NCBI RefSeq assembly: GCF_010389155.1
Contig: NC_057764.1
Span: forward strand, 40,742,275 to 40,806,274
DNA from: Erigeron canadensis
Taxonomy: Eukaryota; Streptophyta; Magnoliopsida; Asterales; Asteraceae
Direction of reading: 5' to 3'
DNA: 64,000 bases
Part shown: piece after piece, positions 13,149-25,460 of the stretch
Layout: the number at the start of each line of letters is the position of its first letter
Numbering within the stretch: position 1 is the stretch's first letter
The notes under the pieces: model-generated
What the model was told of the DNA's origin: nothing
Seen by the model: only the letters and a program-made list of their open reading frames with translations
Databases searched by the model: none
Translations under genes and position numbers: made by a program

Positions 13149-14242
13149 CCAAATGAATTATCTTTCTTTACAGGTTCGGATGCTAATTTTATATTACACC
13201 ATAGAATTGCAATCCATTACAAGTGTTCATTTAAATGCTTCAAACATTACAAAATTTCAACTTGCATAACAAAAACTACTTATACAGACCGATGTTTGTA
13301 TAAACACCACCAAGACAAATGATCCTAAACACAATCAAACAAGTACAGAATTACACAACCATGAAAACTAAAAAAAATAAAAGCAACAAGATCATGGTAA
13401 ATAAATATTACCTTGTTCAAATAAGCAACGCATGCCTTGTTTATTTCACTTTTTACAGTTTTCCAATGCTTCACGGAAAGAAATATGATGTGTGTTATAA
13501 GAAAATTCCTTTTTATTCACAAAATGAGGTAGAGACAACATAGAAAAAAGACAACTTTGAGATGATCGAAGTCAATTTCAAGAATCGGAAGTTTCAAAGT
13601 TTTTCTTTAAAAATACGAGTATTATAAACAAAAATTATTTGTCAAATCATTCTGGGAGATTGCTGCTGGTCAACTTGTAAAGTTGGAAGTATTAATTAGT
13701 ATATAGCCATCTACAATGTTGTGATATTATTGGATTTCATATGGTTTCATCCATATACTATATTACTATGTTAACTTATATATTTGAAAATAAAAAGTTG
13801 TCATGAGTTCTACAAGAAAAACTAAAACAATGATATTGTGGTAATGTCTATCTCAATGAAGCACAATGCATCTTAAGTGTGAGTATATACCCCCATACTT
13901 TGGTACTACTTTTTTTCCTGTGTGCATTGTGATGTATGGTGTTGATATGGAAATGCTATATCAGTCACCCAGTAGAATATCCAAGTGATTTTTTAAGCCT
14001 CCTGTATCATGATTATATAAAGTTACTCGCTTTATCGTATTGATGCTATTTATGCAAAATTATATATGATATAGTGAAAACAAGATATAGTGAAAACAAA
14101 AAGTTAATGTGTAACTTAAAAGACGAGTGTAGATATCATTTAGTAAACGTGAAACTAGATCTATAATTTTCTCTAAAATTAAAAGTTAACCAAAATACAG
14201 TAAGAAATAAGAATTGAAAGAACACATGATTACAACCCAAGA
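13149..14242. other. Divergent intergenic region between the kinase and TBL genes
   Basis: The kinase (minus) and TBL (plus) genes are transcribed away from each other, so both promoters must lie in this 1.1 kb. It is AT-rich with a few short open frames of biased composition. I see no conserved gene, RNA gene or transposon end. Confidence 0.6.
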
Positions 14243-17200
14243 ATGGCATCAACCACTACTACTACAACTAGAACCCCGCACAAAATACTTCGAATCGTCT
14301 TCTTACTTTCACTAGTCCTATTAACCCTCTTTCTCTTCACCAAAATAACTCTTGATCCATTTTATTACATCTACACAACAGCATTAACAAATTCAAACAA
14401 CAACATCAACATCCATCCTCAATTTAACATCTCTCAAACTGATCAATTTGAGCTCAAAACCCCAAATCTTGAACCCAACTTAACCAATTTAAATTTCATT
14501 AAAGATGACACTTTTTCAAAAACTGAATCTGGGTTTGATGATTCTGAGCCTATAGACGAAAACCCAGGTCATGGAATTGAATCAAATGGTTCAGAATTAG
14601 TGAAAAATGATGAAAATGAAAGTGGGAATGTGGAGAAAATTCAAGAATTGGTTAAAAAGAGTGTTGATTGGGGGAAGAAATGTAATATGCATTATGGGAA
14701 ATGGGTGAAAGATGATGAGTATCCAATATATAAAAGTGGATCTTGCCCTTTTGTTGATGAAGCTTTTAATTGTCAAGAAAATGGAAGATCTGATACTGAT
14801 TATATGAAATGGAGGTGGCAGCCTGATGAATGTGAGCTTCCAAGGTTGGTACTTTAATGATTGTTAGCATTTATTTTTAGTAATTATGTGTTTAAAGGAT
14901 TTGATGTTAGTGAGTTTCTTAAGCATAGGTTATGCAGCTAGCGGCGTGTGTCCGTTTTAGTCACGATACTCAGTTTCTTAGTTAGTTTGACCGTTTAAAT
15001 AAGCGTGTAATTCATGCATTAATTGATCTTAGGTGGTTTGATTTTTTGGAGTAGTTACAGGTTTGGTGAAAGACTTTAGGCATAATTGTGTACTTCTGTG
15101 AGTGTAGATTGTAATGTAGACACTAGAAGGATTTATGCTTTTATGAAGTGTATAGCCTTGAATGTTTTTGTGTCGTAGAATGTACCTCTTTGTTCCATAA
15201 AAGGTATGCAACATTTGACTAGGTATGTAGTATAGCTAAAATTGTTGGCTTAGAATAATGACATTAGGCTATTCTATTATGGACTGCAGCCAATATTGTC
15301 AACCATTAGGTGAAGAAGCATGTTTTTGGTTGAAACATTTACAAAAAGAGAAATGTGGTTTTTTTGTTGGGACAAAAGACTAAAAAGAGAATAAGCGTAT
15401 CGGTTTTTGTTGTTTTAATGTAAAACGGTGCCAAATAAGGACATTGTGTTATTCTGCACAAATAGGTATATGCATAGCTAATTTTGAGTTATGCCTTTTT
15501 TTGTGTGTTTAGATTCAATGCAACTGATTTCTTGGTGAGACTAAGAGGAAAGAGATTGATGTTAGTGGGAGACTCCATGAACCGGAATCAGTATGAGTCG
15601 CTACTTTGCCTTTTATATGAAAGCCTTCCTAATAAGAGCAAAATGTACGAAATTCATGGCTGGAAGATAACTAAAGGAAGAGGCTATTTTGTCTTTAAGT
15701 TTGAGGTATTTCATATACTTCAAACAAAATCTTATGTGCACAATTTTGTTCCCTTAACTTAGTTTTTATGTTCTAACTGAATTATTTTAGGATGTATATG
15801 TTACATTTTCCACTTTTTAAAAGGACATGTACAATTGTACATTATGTATGTTGGTGGTATTCCATTTAGAACTGAAGCTATCTTTTCTCAGGATTATAAC
15901 TGCACAGTTGAATTTTTGCGATCTCATTTTTTGGTGCGGGAAGGAACTCGAATCAATGGACAAGGAAACTCGAATCCAACATTATCAATGGATAAAATTG
16001 ATAAATCAGCTGGACGTTGGAAGAAGGCTGACATTCTCGTCTTCAATACTGGACATTGGTGGGTTCATGGAAAAACTAGCAGGGGGTATGTATACTGATT
16101 CTTGTATAGTCTTCCATATTTGTGTTCATTTTTCAGATTAGAATTGCTCTTCTTGGTCAGAAGAATTCCTTGTCATTTTGCCTATTTTTTGTCTCTGTAA
16201 ATAGATTGTATATGCAAATGCCGAATTGATCAAAAGCATTTCTATGGCAGGAAAAATTATTTTAAAGAAGGGGAATACATTTATCCAAAGTTTGATGCTG
16301 TGGAAGCATTTAGGAGAGCACTGAAGACGTGGGGAAAATGGATTGATAAAAACATGAACCAAGAAAAATTGATCTTTTACCGAGGCTACTCATCTGCCCA
16401 TTTCAGGTATGTCTTCCCTAGCTTATTTTCTATATGTAGAAATAGGGGTTTTTTGAAGTCAAACCAAGTTGGATTCATGTTCAAGATGCTTGTTGTGATT
16501 ATCACAAGTTTAGCACCAACCATCCAACCGTTTCCATTTGGGATCATCTGTTATAAAGGTCAATATATTCATGAAAGTTTTTTTATGAAACATAAGTAAA
16601 TATAAATTATATGGGTCAATTCGGAGTATGATTTATCTCTAATGGGTCAAATGGGTAAAAAGGAAACATGTCACAAAGGTCAATATTTGGCTATTTGACC
16701 ACCTGCATAAAATTATTCAAAGTTTGAGATCATTATTGAAATAGTTTGATACTATTATTTTGTAATCATATATGAGTATATGACACACTCATTAATTATG
16801 AAAGTCTGAAACTTAGACCAAAAGTGTTCTGGCCTTCTGGGTAACTCGATCTGTACCAACACCTAACCGTTTGTCTCGCTCATTTTTCCACCTCTGATTT
16901 TGTATTATTGCTTCTATTATGTTCCTTCAACTGTAATCAATCGAAATATCACCATATTTTTTTAACTTGATTAAAACAGGGGTGGGGAATGGGATTCAGG
17001 TGGAACATGCCATGGTGAAACTGAGCCGATCAAAAGTGGACGAATCATCGAAGCCTATCCTCAAAAAATGAAGATAATTGAGGAAGTAATACAAGAAATG
17101 AAATTCCCAGTTGTGCTTCTAAATGTTACAAGGTTGACCAACTTCCGCAAGGACGGTCACCCATCAGTTTATGGCAAAAATGTGACCGGTCTTAAAAAGG

Positions 17201-17301
17201 TCTCTACCAAAAGGGAAGATTGCAGTCATTGGTGTCTTCCAGGAGTCCCCGATGCTTGGAATGAACTCATTTATGCCACACTTGTCGCGAGAACAAAATA
17301 G
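14243..17301 (+). CDS. Trichome birefringence-like (TBL/DUF231) protein, putative polysaccharide O-acetyltransferase
   Basis: Exons 14243..14844, 15513..15705, 15892..16085, 16251..16406, 16980..17301 total 1,467 nt (488 aa). Family members acetylate cell-wall polysaccharides in the Golgi. Architecture: a basic N terminus, one membrane anchor at about 18-38 (type II Golgi topology), a variable Asn/Ser-rich stem, the Cys-rich TBL domain ([30 protein letters not shown]), then the PC-esterase domain. The catalytic signature GDS is at 220-222 ([10 protein letters not shown]) and the DxxH motif (DCSH) at 462-465, both intact. Length is typical. The 3' region has a 24-nt poly-C run, a duplicated 21-bp phrase near 17517 and 17555, and AATAAAA at about 17641. 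The exact TBL subgroup and acceptor polymer are not determined. Confidence 0.93.
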
Positions 17302-20162
17302 CCAATTAATTAATAAACGTCACGTGACGGTCAAGGTCAGTTTCAAGGAAAACAGTAGTGTTTGTAGCAAAATGTACGAGTTTTTGATGACATAGTACAA
17401 ATATAGTATACACAAGGTAGAGCAGCTGAATCTCCACCCCCCCCCCCCCCCCCCCCCCCCGATCCACAGAACCGTAGCATCATCAGTTGATGGTCACCAG
17501 ATTTGGTTTTCATTATCAAGGATTGCCAAACAATTAGATTACTGTATACATGAAAAGGATTGCCAAACAATTAGAGCCCAAATTATTGTTACAGTTGTAT
17601 GTTTTGTTCTGTATCTTTGCACAGAACTGTGTAGTTTTAATAATAAAATGACTTAAAACTCTGTTTATTTCATCTTACCTTATCCTTTCATTTTGGTACT
17701 TCCTGTTAGTTGTTACTTGTTAGCAACAAGTGGTTTTAATCATCGTACAAATGATACAGAAACAGAAGTAAATACAATGCACGAAAACATGATTAATGTA
17801 GTCAGAGTATTTCAAAAGTGTTGAACTTGGAGTCCTGTTATGAAGGATTTGGGTTCATGTTGACCTTGTTAGGAGACCCTTGCAGACTTTGTAATTCGCG
17901 AGTCATGATTTATTAATCTGATCTGTTTGTTTACGGCATTCCCAGTAATCCGTTGTGTTTGTTCAAAAACATTGGAATGTTTTGAAGGATGATGTTGTCA
18001 AAATGGTTATCTACTCGCATCCATAAGATTAAGTTCCTCTAGATAGCGATTTCAACCAATTATAAGCAAGTTTTGCTAGCAGACATACACAGGCTCCACA
18101 TTAATCAGATATTATTTTCACGAGTAACCAGAAAATCAACACACAAAAATGTGCCATTGAGCCGAACTATTCATAATCTGTCGCTTCATTCCCTATTGTT
18201 GATCATTTTTTCAGCTCAAGTCATTATCAAAGCTATTCTCTTCATAACTGCATTACCTAGTACCTACGGGCCTGAGATACATGCCACCATTTTCACTGAC
18301 CAGGCGTTTAGCTCAAAGCTCGTGTGTACCACTTGGATCCGCACCTATAAGCATAGCCAGCTCTCCACTTTTGTAAGAAGCGGTCGTCTCTATTATTAAC
18401 CAATAATCCATCAATTATAAGCATAATAGTTCCTGGTTCAAGGATTTTTGTAACATGAATGGTAAGATTAACTAAAAAACAGTAAATGTAATTATTCATC
18501 TCTTAATTCAATCGGGTAATTGTGTGAATCAAATATAGTTATATCTAAAAGAAAACAAAGCAAAACCTTCATCTAAAACCTACATCTATCAACTTCATGC
18601 GTGTTACACTAAACTAGCCTAAATAATTCTTAAATCACCCATGTCAAGGATAGAACCTTGGACTTCATCCCAATAGGCAAACGTCTTTACGTGAGTGCTT
18701 GCTTGTGGGTTAATCAATGACATCGTTTGGACAAAACCAAGTTACATATGTGTTTTTTGTGTTCTTAGGTACACTTATTTTTGGCTTTTCTGCACTTTTT
18801 TAATTGCCTTGTTGATTAACTCATATCCAAACACCTAAAGCAGGACCGCAGGATAACACCTTCGCAGTTAGCTAGTCCATTGAGATTAAAGCAGCATCTT
18901 TGTAATTCACTAAACAATCACTATATATGAGAGTCAAACTATGCTCCAAAACTTCAATTTATCTCTATCTAAACATCTGAAATGCCTTTAAACCAAGTTT
19001 TTTGTATTGTTATTTCATCGTGAAACAAACATTTGTCATATCTGAGGAATCATTTTATAAAGGAAGCATGTGAGTATGTGACCATGCAAGAGTTTGGCTC
19101 AAGATCTAAAACTCTAAATGAACACAAAGAAAGTCTTGTTCATATTCGTTCATTTCGTGTAACGAACGTTTCACTTACAAATAAATGAACACAAAGTTAA
19201 CAAACAAATAAACACAAGTTTATTGACTTAAACACTATAAAAAATTATGTTTAAATTTTATTATTAAAAGTTGAAAAATTAAAACATACAATAGTACATA
19301 GTACTAAAATATTACGGAGCAAGAAAACAAAATGGAAAAAGAAATAAAGTCGTCACAGCACTGGCAATCACTCTCCCACTTGCTTCTGAAAGTCAAAGGG
19401 ATGCACTCTCTTTAATTTGTACATGATGAGAATACGTCACTAGTGGTTGCAAAAGTCACATCAAAAGTAGAACCTAATCAAAACATAAAAAAACGATCCA
19501 TAGGCCCCTCACCTCACATTGAAGCTATACTTTCTTTTTGTCCGAACTAAATCCAATACTTCTTCTTTCTTCTATCAATCATGAAAATATGTTGTGTTTA
19601 AATCGGGTTAGAATTGTTTCACATGAGAACTCTTTTCAAAAAAAAAAAAACAATGCATCCTTCTAGAATAATATGGATATATTTATTTATCTGAAAGAAT
19701 ATTGACCTCCTTATTATTTTTTAAGAAGAACTTATATGTCTTATAACTTGAACACATGTTAACTTGAACACAAGTAAGAAATCCTTTTTAGTTTACTTTA
19801 AAATTTAGAAAGGAAAAAAAAACCATTGACTTTTGTGATATAACAATGAAACCAAAAAAAAAAAAAAGTATTTCTTAGCTATAAAGCAAGTGTACGCATT
19901 CGTAATCGTATATTCTACTCCATAAAATAAAATAATTTATGATGACAAATGTAATATACACTTCTCAATATCCATTGACTTTTGTCATCCCAACGAACAC
20001 CTTTCTTTTATCAATTTCCCCTTTTAAATAAATAAAAATCACATCATCAAAATCGAATCTTAAGATTTGAGGGCATAAATAACACAAAAGCATTTATTCC
20101 TCTTCGCCTTTCTTTTTACAATTTACTCCCTTCTAGTTCACGTAATATACAAAACAAAACCC
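17302..20162. other. Spacer between the TBL and WRKY 3' ends; no confident gene
   Basis: The two genes converge here. Beyond the TBL 3' UTR the DNA is AT-rich. At 18310-18450 (minus) a short translated patch with RDDRFLQKW and AYRCGSKWYTR looks protein-like, but it has no start context, is under 40 codons and is bounded by stops. I read it as either chance or a relic. Around 18640-18720 a weak tRNA-like B box (GGTTCTATCC, minus) occurs. Around 19120-19230 are GTTCATTTCGT/ACGAACG phrases typical of degraded DNA transposons. Confidence 0.5.
17437..17460. repeat. Poly-C homopolymer, 24 bases, in the TBL 3' flank
   Basis: Twenty-four consecutive C residues in otherwise AT-rich DNA, about 140 bp after the TBL stop codon and upstream of the likely poly(A) signal. 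It would be transcribed as poly-C in the 3' UTR. Such runs are rare in plant genomes and their exact length is error-prone in sequencing. Confidence 0.9.
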
Positions 20163-21471
20163 TCAACATTTGTAAGGTGGCGGTAAAACTGGTGTGGGTA
20201 ATGGCGTGGGAGTGTGATGATGCCGGTGTTCTCGATCATAAGTTACAACAAGCATTTTTGAATCCGCTACAACCACCTCTACTCGCTTCCTTGCTGGACA
20301 TCCTTTTGCTGAGTTACATTTATAATATACTCTGCACCATATATACAATTTCACTATCATCAGATAAAAATCCAAATACATATATCTATTTATAGACTGT
20401 TTAAAAATCGATAGATACAAGTTTTTTATGTTCAGGTTATCTCGATAATAAAATTACCTAGGAAAAGGAGATCCTTCAACTTTCTTCTGACCGTATTTCT
20501 TCCATGTGTAATCATCAGCTGGTATACTATCTACTTTTGATCCTGTTATCGGAATTTTTTTTACTTTCCTTCTAATTTCCGATTTCCTGATTAACAAAAA
20601 CAAAAAACGCAAATACATTAATATACGGCGCACGGTAGAGAAATGTAATATTCTTTTGCTAAACTACGCGCCGTTAATTTCTTTACACCAACAAAATTTA
20701 CCAATTAAATCTTGGTACACAATACACTTCTGTGCTGTGACTCACTGACTCTGCCTAATAGCACCAACGCATTTAATAAAATAATCATTGATTTAGCTAA
20801 AATGCGCCGTTTCTTATATACTTCAATGTTCAAAAAGTAACGTTGAAAGCTACAGTAGATCTAATGAAATTTATAGGCGCATGATACGTCTTTAAACTGT
20901 GGTTCTACTAAAGTGCGCCAAACAATATATTACTTGAATAATACTACTCGTAGTAAAATTAAGGCGTAGGATAGAAGAAATAACGTACGAATCAACTAAC
21001 ATACGCAGTGAATATCTTTTATTCGTACCTTCTTTTACAGCAATGGCAAGCTGGACGAGAAACCGAAACAGACGGACTGTCGGTGCCGTTTCTTCTCCGA
21101 TGAGACGACGGCAAAGGCGGTTTCTTGGCCGAGAACGACGGCGCCGGAGCAACAATACCTAACGAAGAACACTTAGAAACACTTCCTTCAGCAAACGACG
21201 ACGATATCAAAGATGACGACATGGTTTTATCATTAATTGATCTCTCATTTTTTTCTTGAGATTGCGTTGTAGAAGAAATAGAGGGCGCGTGAGGATCCGA
21301 GACAACAGCAGGAGCACGGCGAAACCGCGCGTGGCCGCTACGCTTGAGAGCGGAAACAGCTTGTTGGAATGTAGATGAAGAAACAACGTTGAAATTCTCA
21401 GCGTGATGGTTGTTTTGAAATAAGCGGTTAAAATGTTCAACTGTGTTGAGTCCAACTAAATCCACAGCCAT
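20163..21471 (-). CDS. WRKY transcription factor (group II, IId-like) with variant WKKYGQK core
   Basis: Exons 21029..21471, 20458..20586, 20163..20331 total 741 nt (246 aa). The protein should act in the nucleus; normal WRKY proteins bind W-boxes (TTGAC). The N-terminal third carries GHARFRRAP (46-54), the end of the plant zinc-cluster/C-motif region of group IId. A basic patch ([13 protein letters not shown]) is a likely nuclear signal. The DNA-binding heptad is W176-K-K-Y-G-Q-K182 instead of WRKYGQK, followed by KVEGSPFPR, where most members have PIKGSPxPR. The zinc ligands are intact: C196-X5-C202-X23-H226-X-H228. The intron after PR (phase 2) is the conserved R-type position, so this is a real family gene. 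The usual GYYKC is VYYKC here. The tail is Pro/Thr-rich. Binding specificity is probably altered; this is inference. Confidence 0.92.
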
Positions 21472-21660
21472 TTTTTTGTGTAAATGTGTGTATGAATGTT
21501 GAAGGGAAAAAGAAGAAAAATTTGTATTGAAATGAAAGAGAGAAATAATGGAGAAAACGAAGATGGAGACTTGGGGGTTATAAATATGAAAGAGAAGAGG
21601 AAAGTAAAGTCAAAGAAGATCGGATGGTTGAGATTTGTTTGACTTTCTGATTAAAGTAAT
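21472..21660 (-). promoter_or_regulatory. Putative WRKY promoter with TATA-like and W-box-like motifs
   Basis: About 108-118 bp upstream of the ATG, the minus strand reads CATATTTATAACC, an acceptable TATA-like element. TTTGAC (W-box core TTGAC) occurs on the minus strand near 21609-21614 and on the plus strand near 21637-21643. This would fit WRKY auto- or cross-regulation. Motifs this short occur by chance, so confidence is low. Confidence 0.3.
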
Positions 21661-22089
21661 CAAAGAATACAGACAAGTGAACACAAGGAATCAATTCAGA
21701 AACATAGAAAGTCTAACAAAGACGTACTTACTTTTCTATGATATAATGGTTTTTTTTTTTTTTTTTTTTTCAAATACAGTTATACCCGTTATGTACGGTG
21801 GTGTAATGATGACGTTGACGGGTTTTGGTAGTGTAGGTAGCGGTGGCGGCGGCAATAGTTCGGACGGATGGTGGTGACGACGGCGAGTAATTTAAGAACA
21901 TTATTGATATAATATAGTATAGGTTTATATTGAAATTAATTTAGGTACAAAAATCAATATTAAAATTTAAGTTTATATTGGAAATCAAAATAAAATTTGC
22001 TTTGTAAATATAGCATAGGTTTATGTTTTCTAATATTGTTTTAACTAAATGATTAACTTTCTGAATAATTATTTTAAAATTTGTTGTAA

Positions 22090-22349
22090 GAGCATCCCCA
22101 ATGATAATAAGCTATTAATACATTTTTTTCTTTATCATACCATTATTAAAACAATATAATTTTCAAAACCTCTTTCCTTCCATTTTCCTTAATTATATTG
22201 AGTGTGTAAGAAAAAAAGTTTTTACTTCAATAGGTTGAAGAATGTCAATCTTTTTAAGAAAATAGTCATTACTCCCAATGATAAAAAGTCTTTCAATAAC
22301 TTTTTTTGTATAAAAAAAGTCATCCATCAACTTACCATTGTGGATGCCC
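22090..22349. mobile_element. MITE of PIF/Harbinger (Tourist-like) type, 260 bp
   Basis: Terminal inverted repeats GAGCATCCCCAATG (left) and the inverse of CATTGTGGATGCCC (right) match at 12 of 14 positions. They are flanked by TAA on both sides (22087-22089 and 22350-22352), the 3-bp target preference of PIF/Harbinger elements. The interior is AT-rich and has no transposase, so the element is non-autonomous. Confidence 0.8.
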
Positions 22350-22352
22350 TAA

Positions 22353-23129
22353 GTTGTAACCATGATGACATGTATAAGATTTTAAAAAATAATAGTGAAA
22401 CTTACATATTATCATTTTATGGTCTAAAGATAATTTTTAGGATGATATATTAATGAAATTTGATGAAATATACACGTAAACATTACATGATTTTAAGAGG
22501 ATAAAGATATCATTTATATTTTATTATTCAAGTTTTGTAATGTTTTTTTAATGTAGTTACATTTTACATATTTATAGGTTTTGACTATTCAAAGTTATTT
22601 GTATTTGTAGCATATAGAGTTGCCTTGGGCCATTATAGATATAATTATTTTTGTTATTTAATAACCTTATACACCAAATTAAAAGTTAAAGAAAATGTGT
22701 ATATTTTATATTAGATCTTGATTTCAGGAATATTTTGGTTAAATATAAAGACTTTAGTGTGTATTGTTTTAAGTATTGTTTTGGTGTCACCTAATTGCAC
22801 ATGTAAAATACTTTTTTTTCTATCCATTTGATTATTTTTTTACACATGTATTAAAATATTGTTTCATGAGTTTGTTGGTATGTTTAGCCTTCTAGAAGAT
22901 TGTTTAATTTGTGTCAATATTTAAAAATTAATCTGTATTCTTTCATAAATAAAAAGAATTCATAATCATATGACATATTCTAATAAATATACTAGTATCA
23001 TGCTTTCTGTTTTCATATTGTTAATTATATAAATTATACTATATGATAAATTAATTTTAAAAAATGGTACAAATATAAACTCCCAAAGGAAAAAAAAAAC
23101 AACCATGTTGAATTTTAGGCACAAGGCCC
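22353..23129. other. AT-rich intergenic DNA; nothing recognised
   Basis: Mostly A/T with many short stops in all frames. No terminal repeat, RNA gene or protein-like frame was seen. Confidence 0.6.
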
Positions 23130-23410
23130 GTTTATATTAGGGTGGACGGAGTGGGGAGGGGAGGGGACCGGTACCGGTTGGCACACCGCGCCGACCCCCC
23201 GGTACCGGTGGGGAGGGGAGCGCTTTGGGCACCACTGTGCCGGATCCCATGCCTATTGTTTTGACCGTTACACAATTAAAAAAGGGGAAGGGAGGGGAGG
23301 AGAGAGGTGGCGAGGTGCTACTAGCAAAAGGGGAGAGGAGGGGAGGAGAAGAAAAAATCGGGGAGGGGAGGGGAGTGGAGGAGTGGGGAAGCCCTCCCCC
23401 CAGCCTTATT
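23130..23410 (+). repeat. Purine-rich GGGGAGGGG block, possible non-autonomous transposon
   Basis: The plus strand has long G/A-rich runs (repeats of GGGGAGGGGAGGGGA), an island of GGTACCGGT/ACCGGTACC palindromes at about 23168-23215, and GGGCACCACTGTGCC. The edges (AGGGTGGACGGAGTGG on the left, CCCTCCCCCCAGCC on the right) are weakly inverted. The composition contrasts sharply with the AT-rich flanks, suggesting an inserted element. The 69-codon frame through it is low-complexity and not called. Confidence 0.45.
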
Positions 23411-23902
23411 AACTATCAAGTGTCTCACGGATAAAATGATTGAATAGATAAATATTGTTTGTTTTGATTAAGCAGATATATAAATACATGTTAGTTTTTT
23501 ATTAAGCAACAAGTTAGTTGTTAGATGACATGTTTTTATAAAATAAAAGATAAACATTTTCAGTTAATTTAATTATAAAGTATTATTTTATAAAACCTAT
23601 TAAATCCTAGACAAATTATGTCCATAATCTTGTTTGGATTGTGTTGTATTGTTGATAGTTTGTCCAAGAATTTTTCTTTGGAATGACTATAGAACTCCAA
23701 TAACAACCAACACCAAATGTATATTTACACCAAGAAATACAACATCGCAATTAAACTATTTACAAAGAAATTAAAAAAACTACAATGTAAACACAAGTAC
23801 ACAACTATATATACTTTACAATTGGTATATCTTTTGTTATATAAGTTTTTTTTGTTTTTTTTCTTCTTTGTTTTTTTATTGAATTGATGAAAATTTATAA
23901 TC

Positions 23903-24103
23903 TTTTTTTTTTAAGTGTGGATCATTTGCTCGCAACAGGGGATCTAGCTTACGTTGTCTTAACCGGGTCTCAGCTAGAGAGCCCCTTCACCCTCAATACC
24001 TAGTAGAAGAAGAAACTCCCAACTAAACCGCCCGAAGGCACGACATTTAATTGGGATAAAACTATGTCCCCTCTGCAGGACTCAAACCTGCTTCACTGGT
24101 GGA
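23903..24103 (-). mobile_element. SINE-like retroposon with A-rich tail
   Basis: On the minus strand the element starts CCACCAGTGAAGCAGG, has a B-box-like GGTTTGAGTCCTGC, runs about 170 bp of moderate GC (including GCCTTCGGGCGG), and ends in an A-rich tail (the T-run at 23903-23912). This order of tRNA-like head, body and A tail is the SINE plan. No exact target-site duplication was confirmed. Confidence 0.5.
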
Positions 24104-24603
24104 TTTTTTTTATGAAATACTTTAAAATGTCATTCTCATATCTCGAACTCAAGACTAATATATAATCAAACAAACTAAAGAGAACAAACATTAGTTTACC
24201 CTGGGATTTAATTCAAAAACAATGCTCATCCGATGACATATCTCTATTAGGAAGTGAGTTGATAAACCTCTCAACTATCAAATATTTTATGTTTTCTAAA
24301 TTAACACCATTGTGATCTACCAATACAGTATGTTGATTTAAGTTAACTAATCTTCTCAATCTGCAATTTTGTTTTTAACCATACAACTAATAATATATAA
24401 TACATCCTACTGACTAAGTCATTTTAAGCAAATTGTAACTAGGTCATTTTGAGCAAATTGTAAATATATGTAAAGATATTAAAATCCACATTTTATGGAA
24501 GTATAATACAAGTTTAACTTCTGTTAAAACTAGAATTGGAAATATAAGGGAGGATGGTGTACCTCGGGGATCAAGCAGGTACCAACTGTCACCGGATGTA
24601 ACA
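24104..24603. other. AT-rich spacer; nothing recognised
   Basis: No protein-like frame or transposon end. A short phrase (AAGTCATTTTAAGCAAATTG, then AGGTCATTTTGAGCAAATTG) is duplicated at about 24416-24462. Confidence 0.5.
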
Positions 24604-24649
24604 CCTTTTCGCCTATCAGGTATCGGCCTTTTCGCCTATCAGGTATCGG
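24604..24649. repeat. Perfect 23-bp tandem duplication
   Basis: A 23-bp unit beginning CCTTTTCGCC and ending AGGTATCGG occurs twice with no gap (24604-24626 and 24627-24649). Perfect identity implies a recent duplication. Confidence 0.9.
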
Positions 24650-24650
24650 T

Positions 24651-25015
24651 TGGGTGGAGAGGGAATTGGGGAGGGTCTTCCTCAGATTACTCACCGCCCT
24701 TTTGCGCTCTCTCACCCCTCTCTTTTTTCTTTTTTAAAATCTTTTATTGCTTTTTTGTCTTTATTTGAGTGGAGAAAGGTAGGAAGAGGTGTTAAGGTAT
24801 TTCGTGCAAGTGTGAAAAAAGGTGGTGATGAGTAGAAAAGGTGGGGGTGGGAATTGGGGAGGGCTCTGCCCTCGAGTTGCTCACCGCCTTTTTCCTCTTC
24901 TTTATGTTTTTTTTTCTCCTTATTTGAGTGCGATGAGCTGAGAAAAGGTGTTAAAGTATTCCGTGCAAGTGAGAAAAATGTGGGGAGGAGTAGAATAGGT
25001 GGGGATGGATAGGGA
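24651..25015. repeat. Diverged tandem duplication, two units of about 180 bp
   Basis: Unit 1 (about 24651-24839) and unit 2 (about 24840-25015) share, in order, GGGAATTGGGGAGGG, TTGCTCACCGCC or TTACTCACCGCC, a T-rich tract, TTATTTGAGTG, GGTGTTAAGGTATT or GGTGTTAAAGTATT, CGTGCAAGTG and GAGTAGAA. The GGGGAGGG motif also links it to the purine-rich block at 23.1-23.4 kb. Confidence 0.75.
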
Positions 25016-25251
25016 GGTACTCCCCCTTTCTAACATAAATACAAATTAAAAGGATAACGTCAGTGTAGTGGCTGCCTTGAAAATTGAAGTATCCAGAGCG
25101 AGTCGTAAAAATGCTCCAACTCCAATGAATTCAAATATAAAGAAACTCTTTTTACAAATGATAACTAACTTCATAACAATATTATATACATAACAAAATT
25201 ATAGCATTTTTTTAGTTAAATGAAATAAAATACATATTTATTTGTATATAT

Positions 25252-25439
25252 ATAGGGGTTGGGTATTGTAAAACAAGTATTAAAGTAAAACAAATAAGAC
25301 AAAATCTTGACCCTTAGATCATGGTTAATTGATGCACGAATATTCACGAAGCAATTGATGACGGTGATCTTCGGTGAAAAAAACCCTATTATTTTACTTG
25401 TTTTACTTTAATACTTACTTTATCTTACCTAAAACCTAT
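25252..25439. mobile_element. Hairpin MITE A in a (TA)n tract
   Basis: The left arm (from ATAGGGGTTGGGTA, then AACAAGTATTAAAGTAAAAC) pairs with the right arm (GTTTTACTTTAATACTT, ending AAAACCTAT) over about 45 bp with few mismatches. Both ends abut TATATA runs. No coding capacity. Confidence 0.75.
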
Positions 25440-25460
25440 ATATATATATATATATATATA

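Noticed and set aside
18308..18499. Protein-like patch RDDRFLQKW...AYRCGSKWYTR (minus)
   Set aside because: Too short, no splice-supported continuation and no family recognised. A database search of the patch would decide; a strong hit would revive it as a relic.
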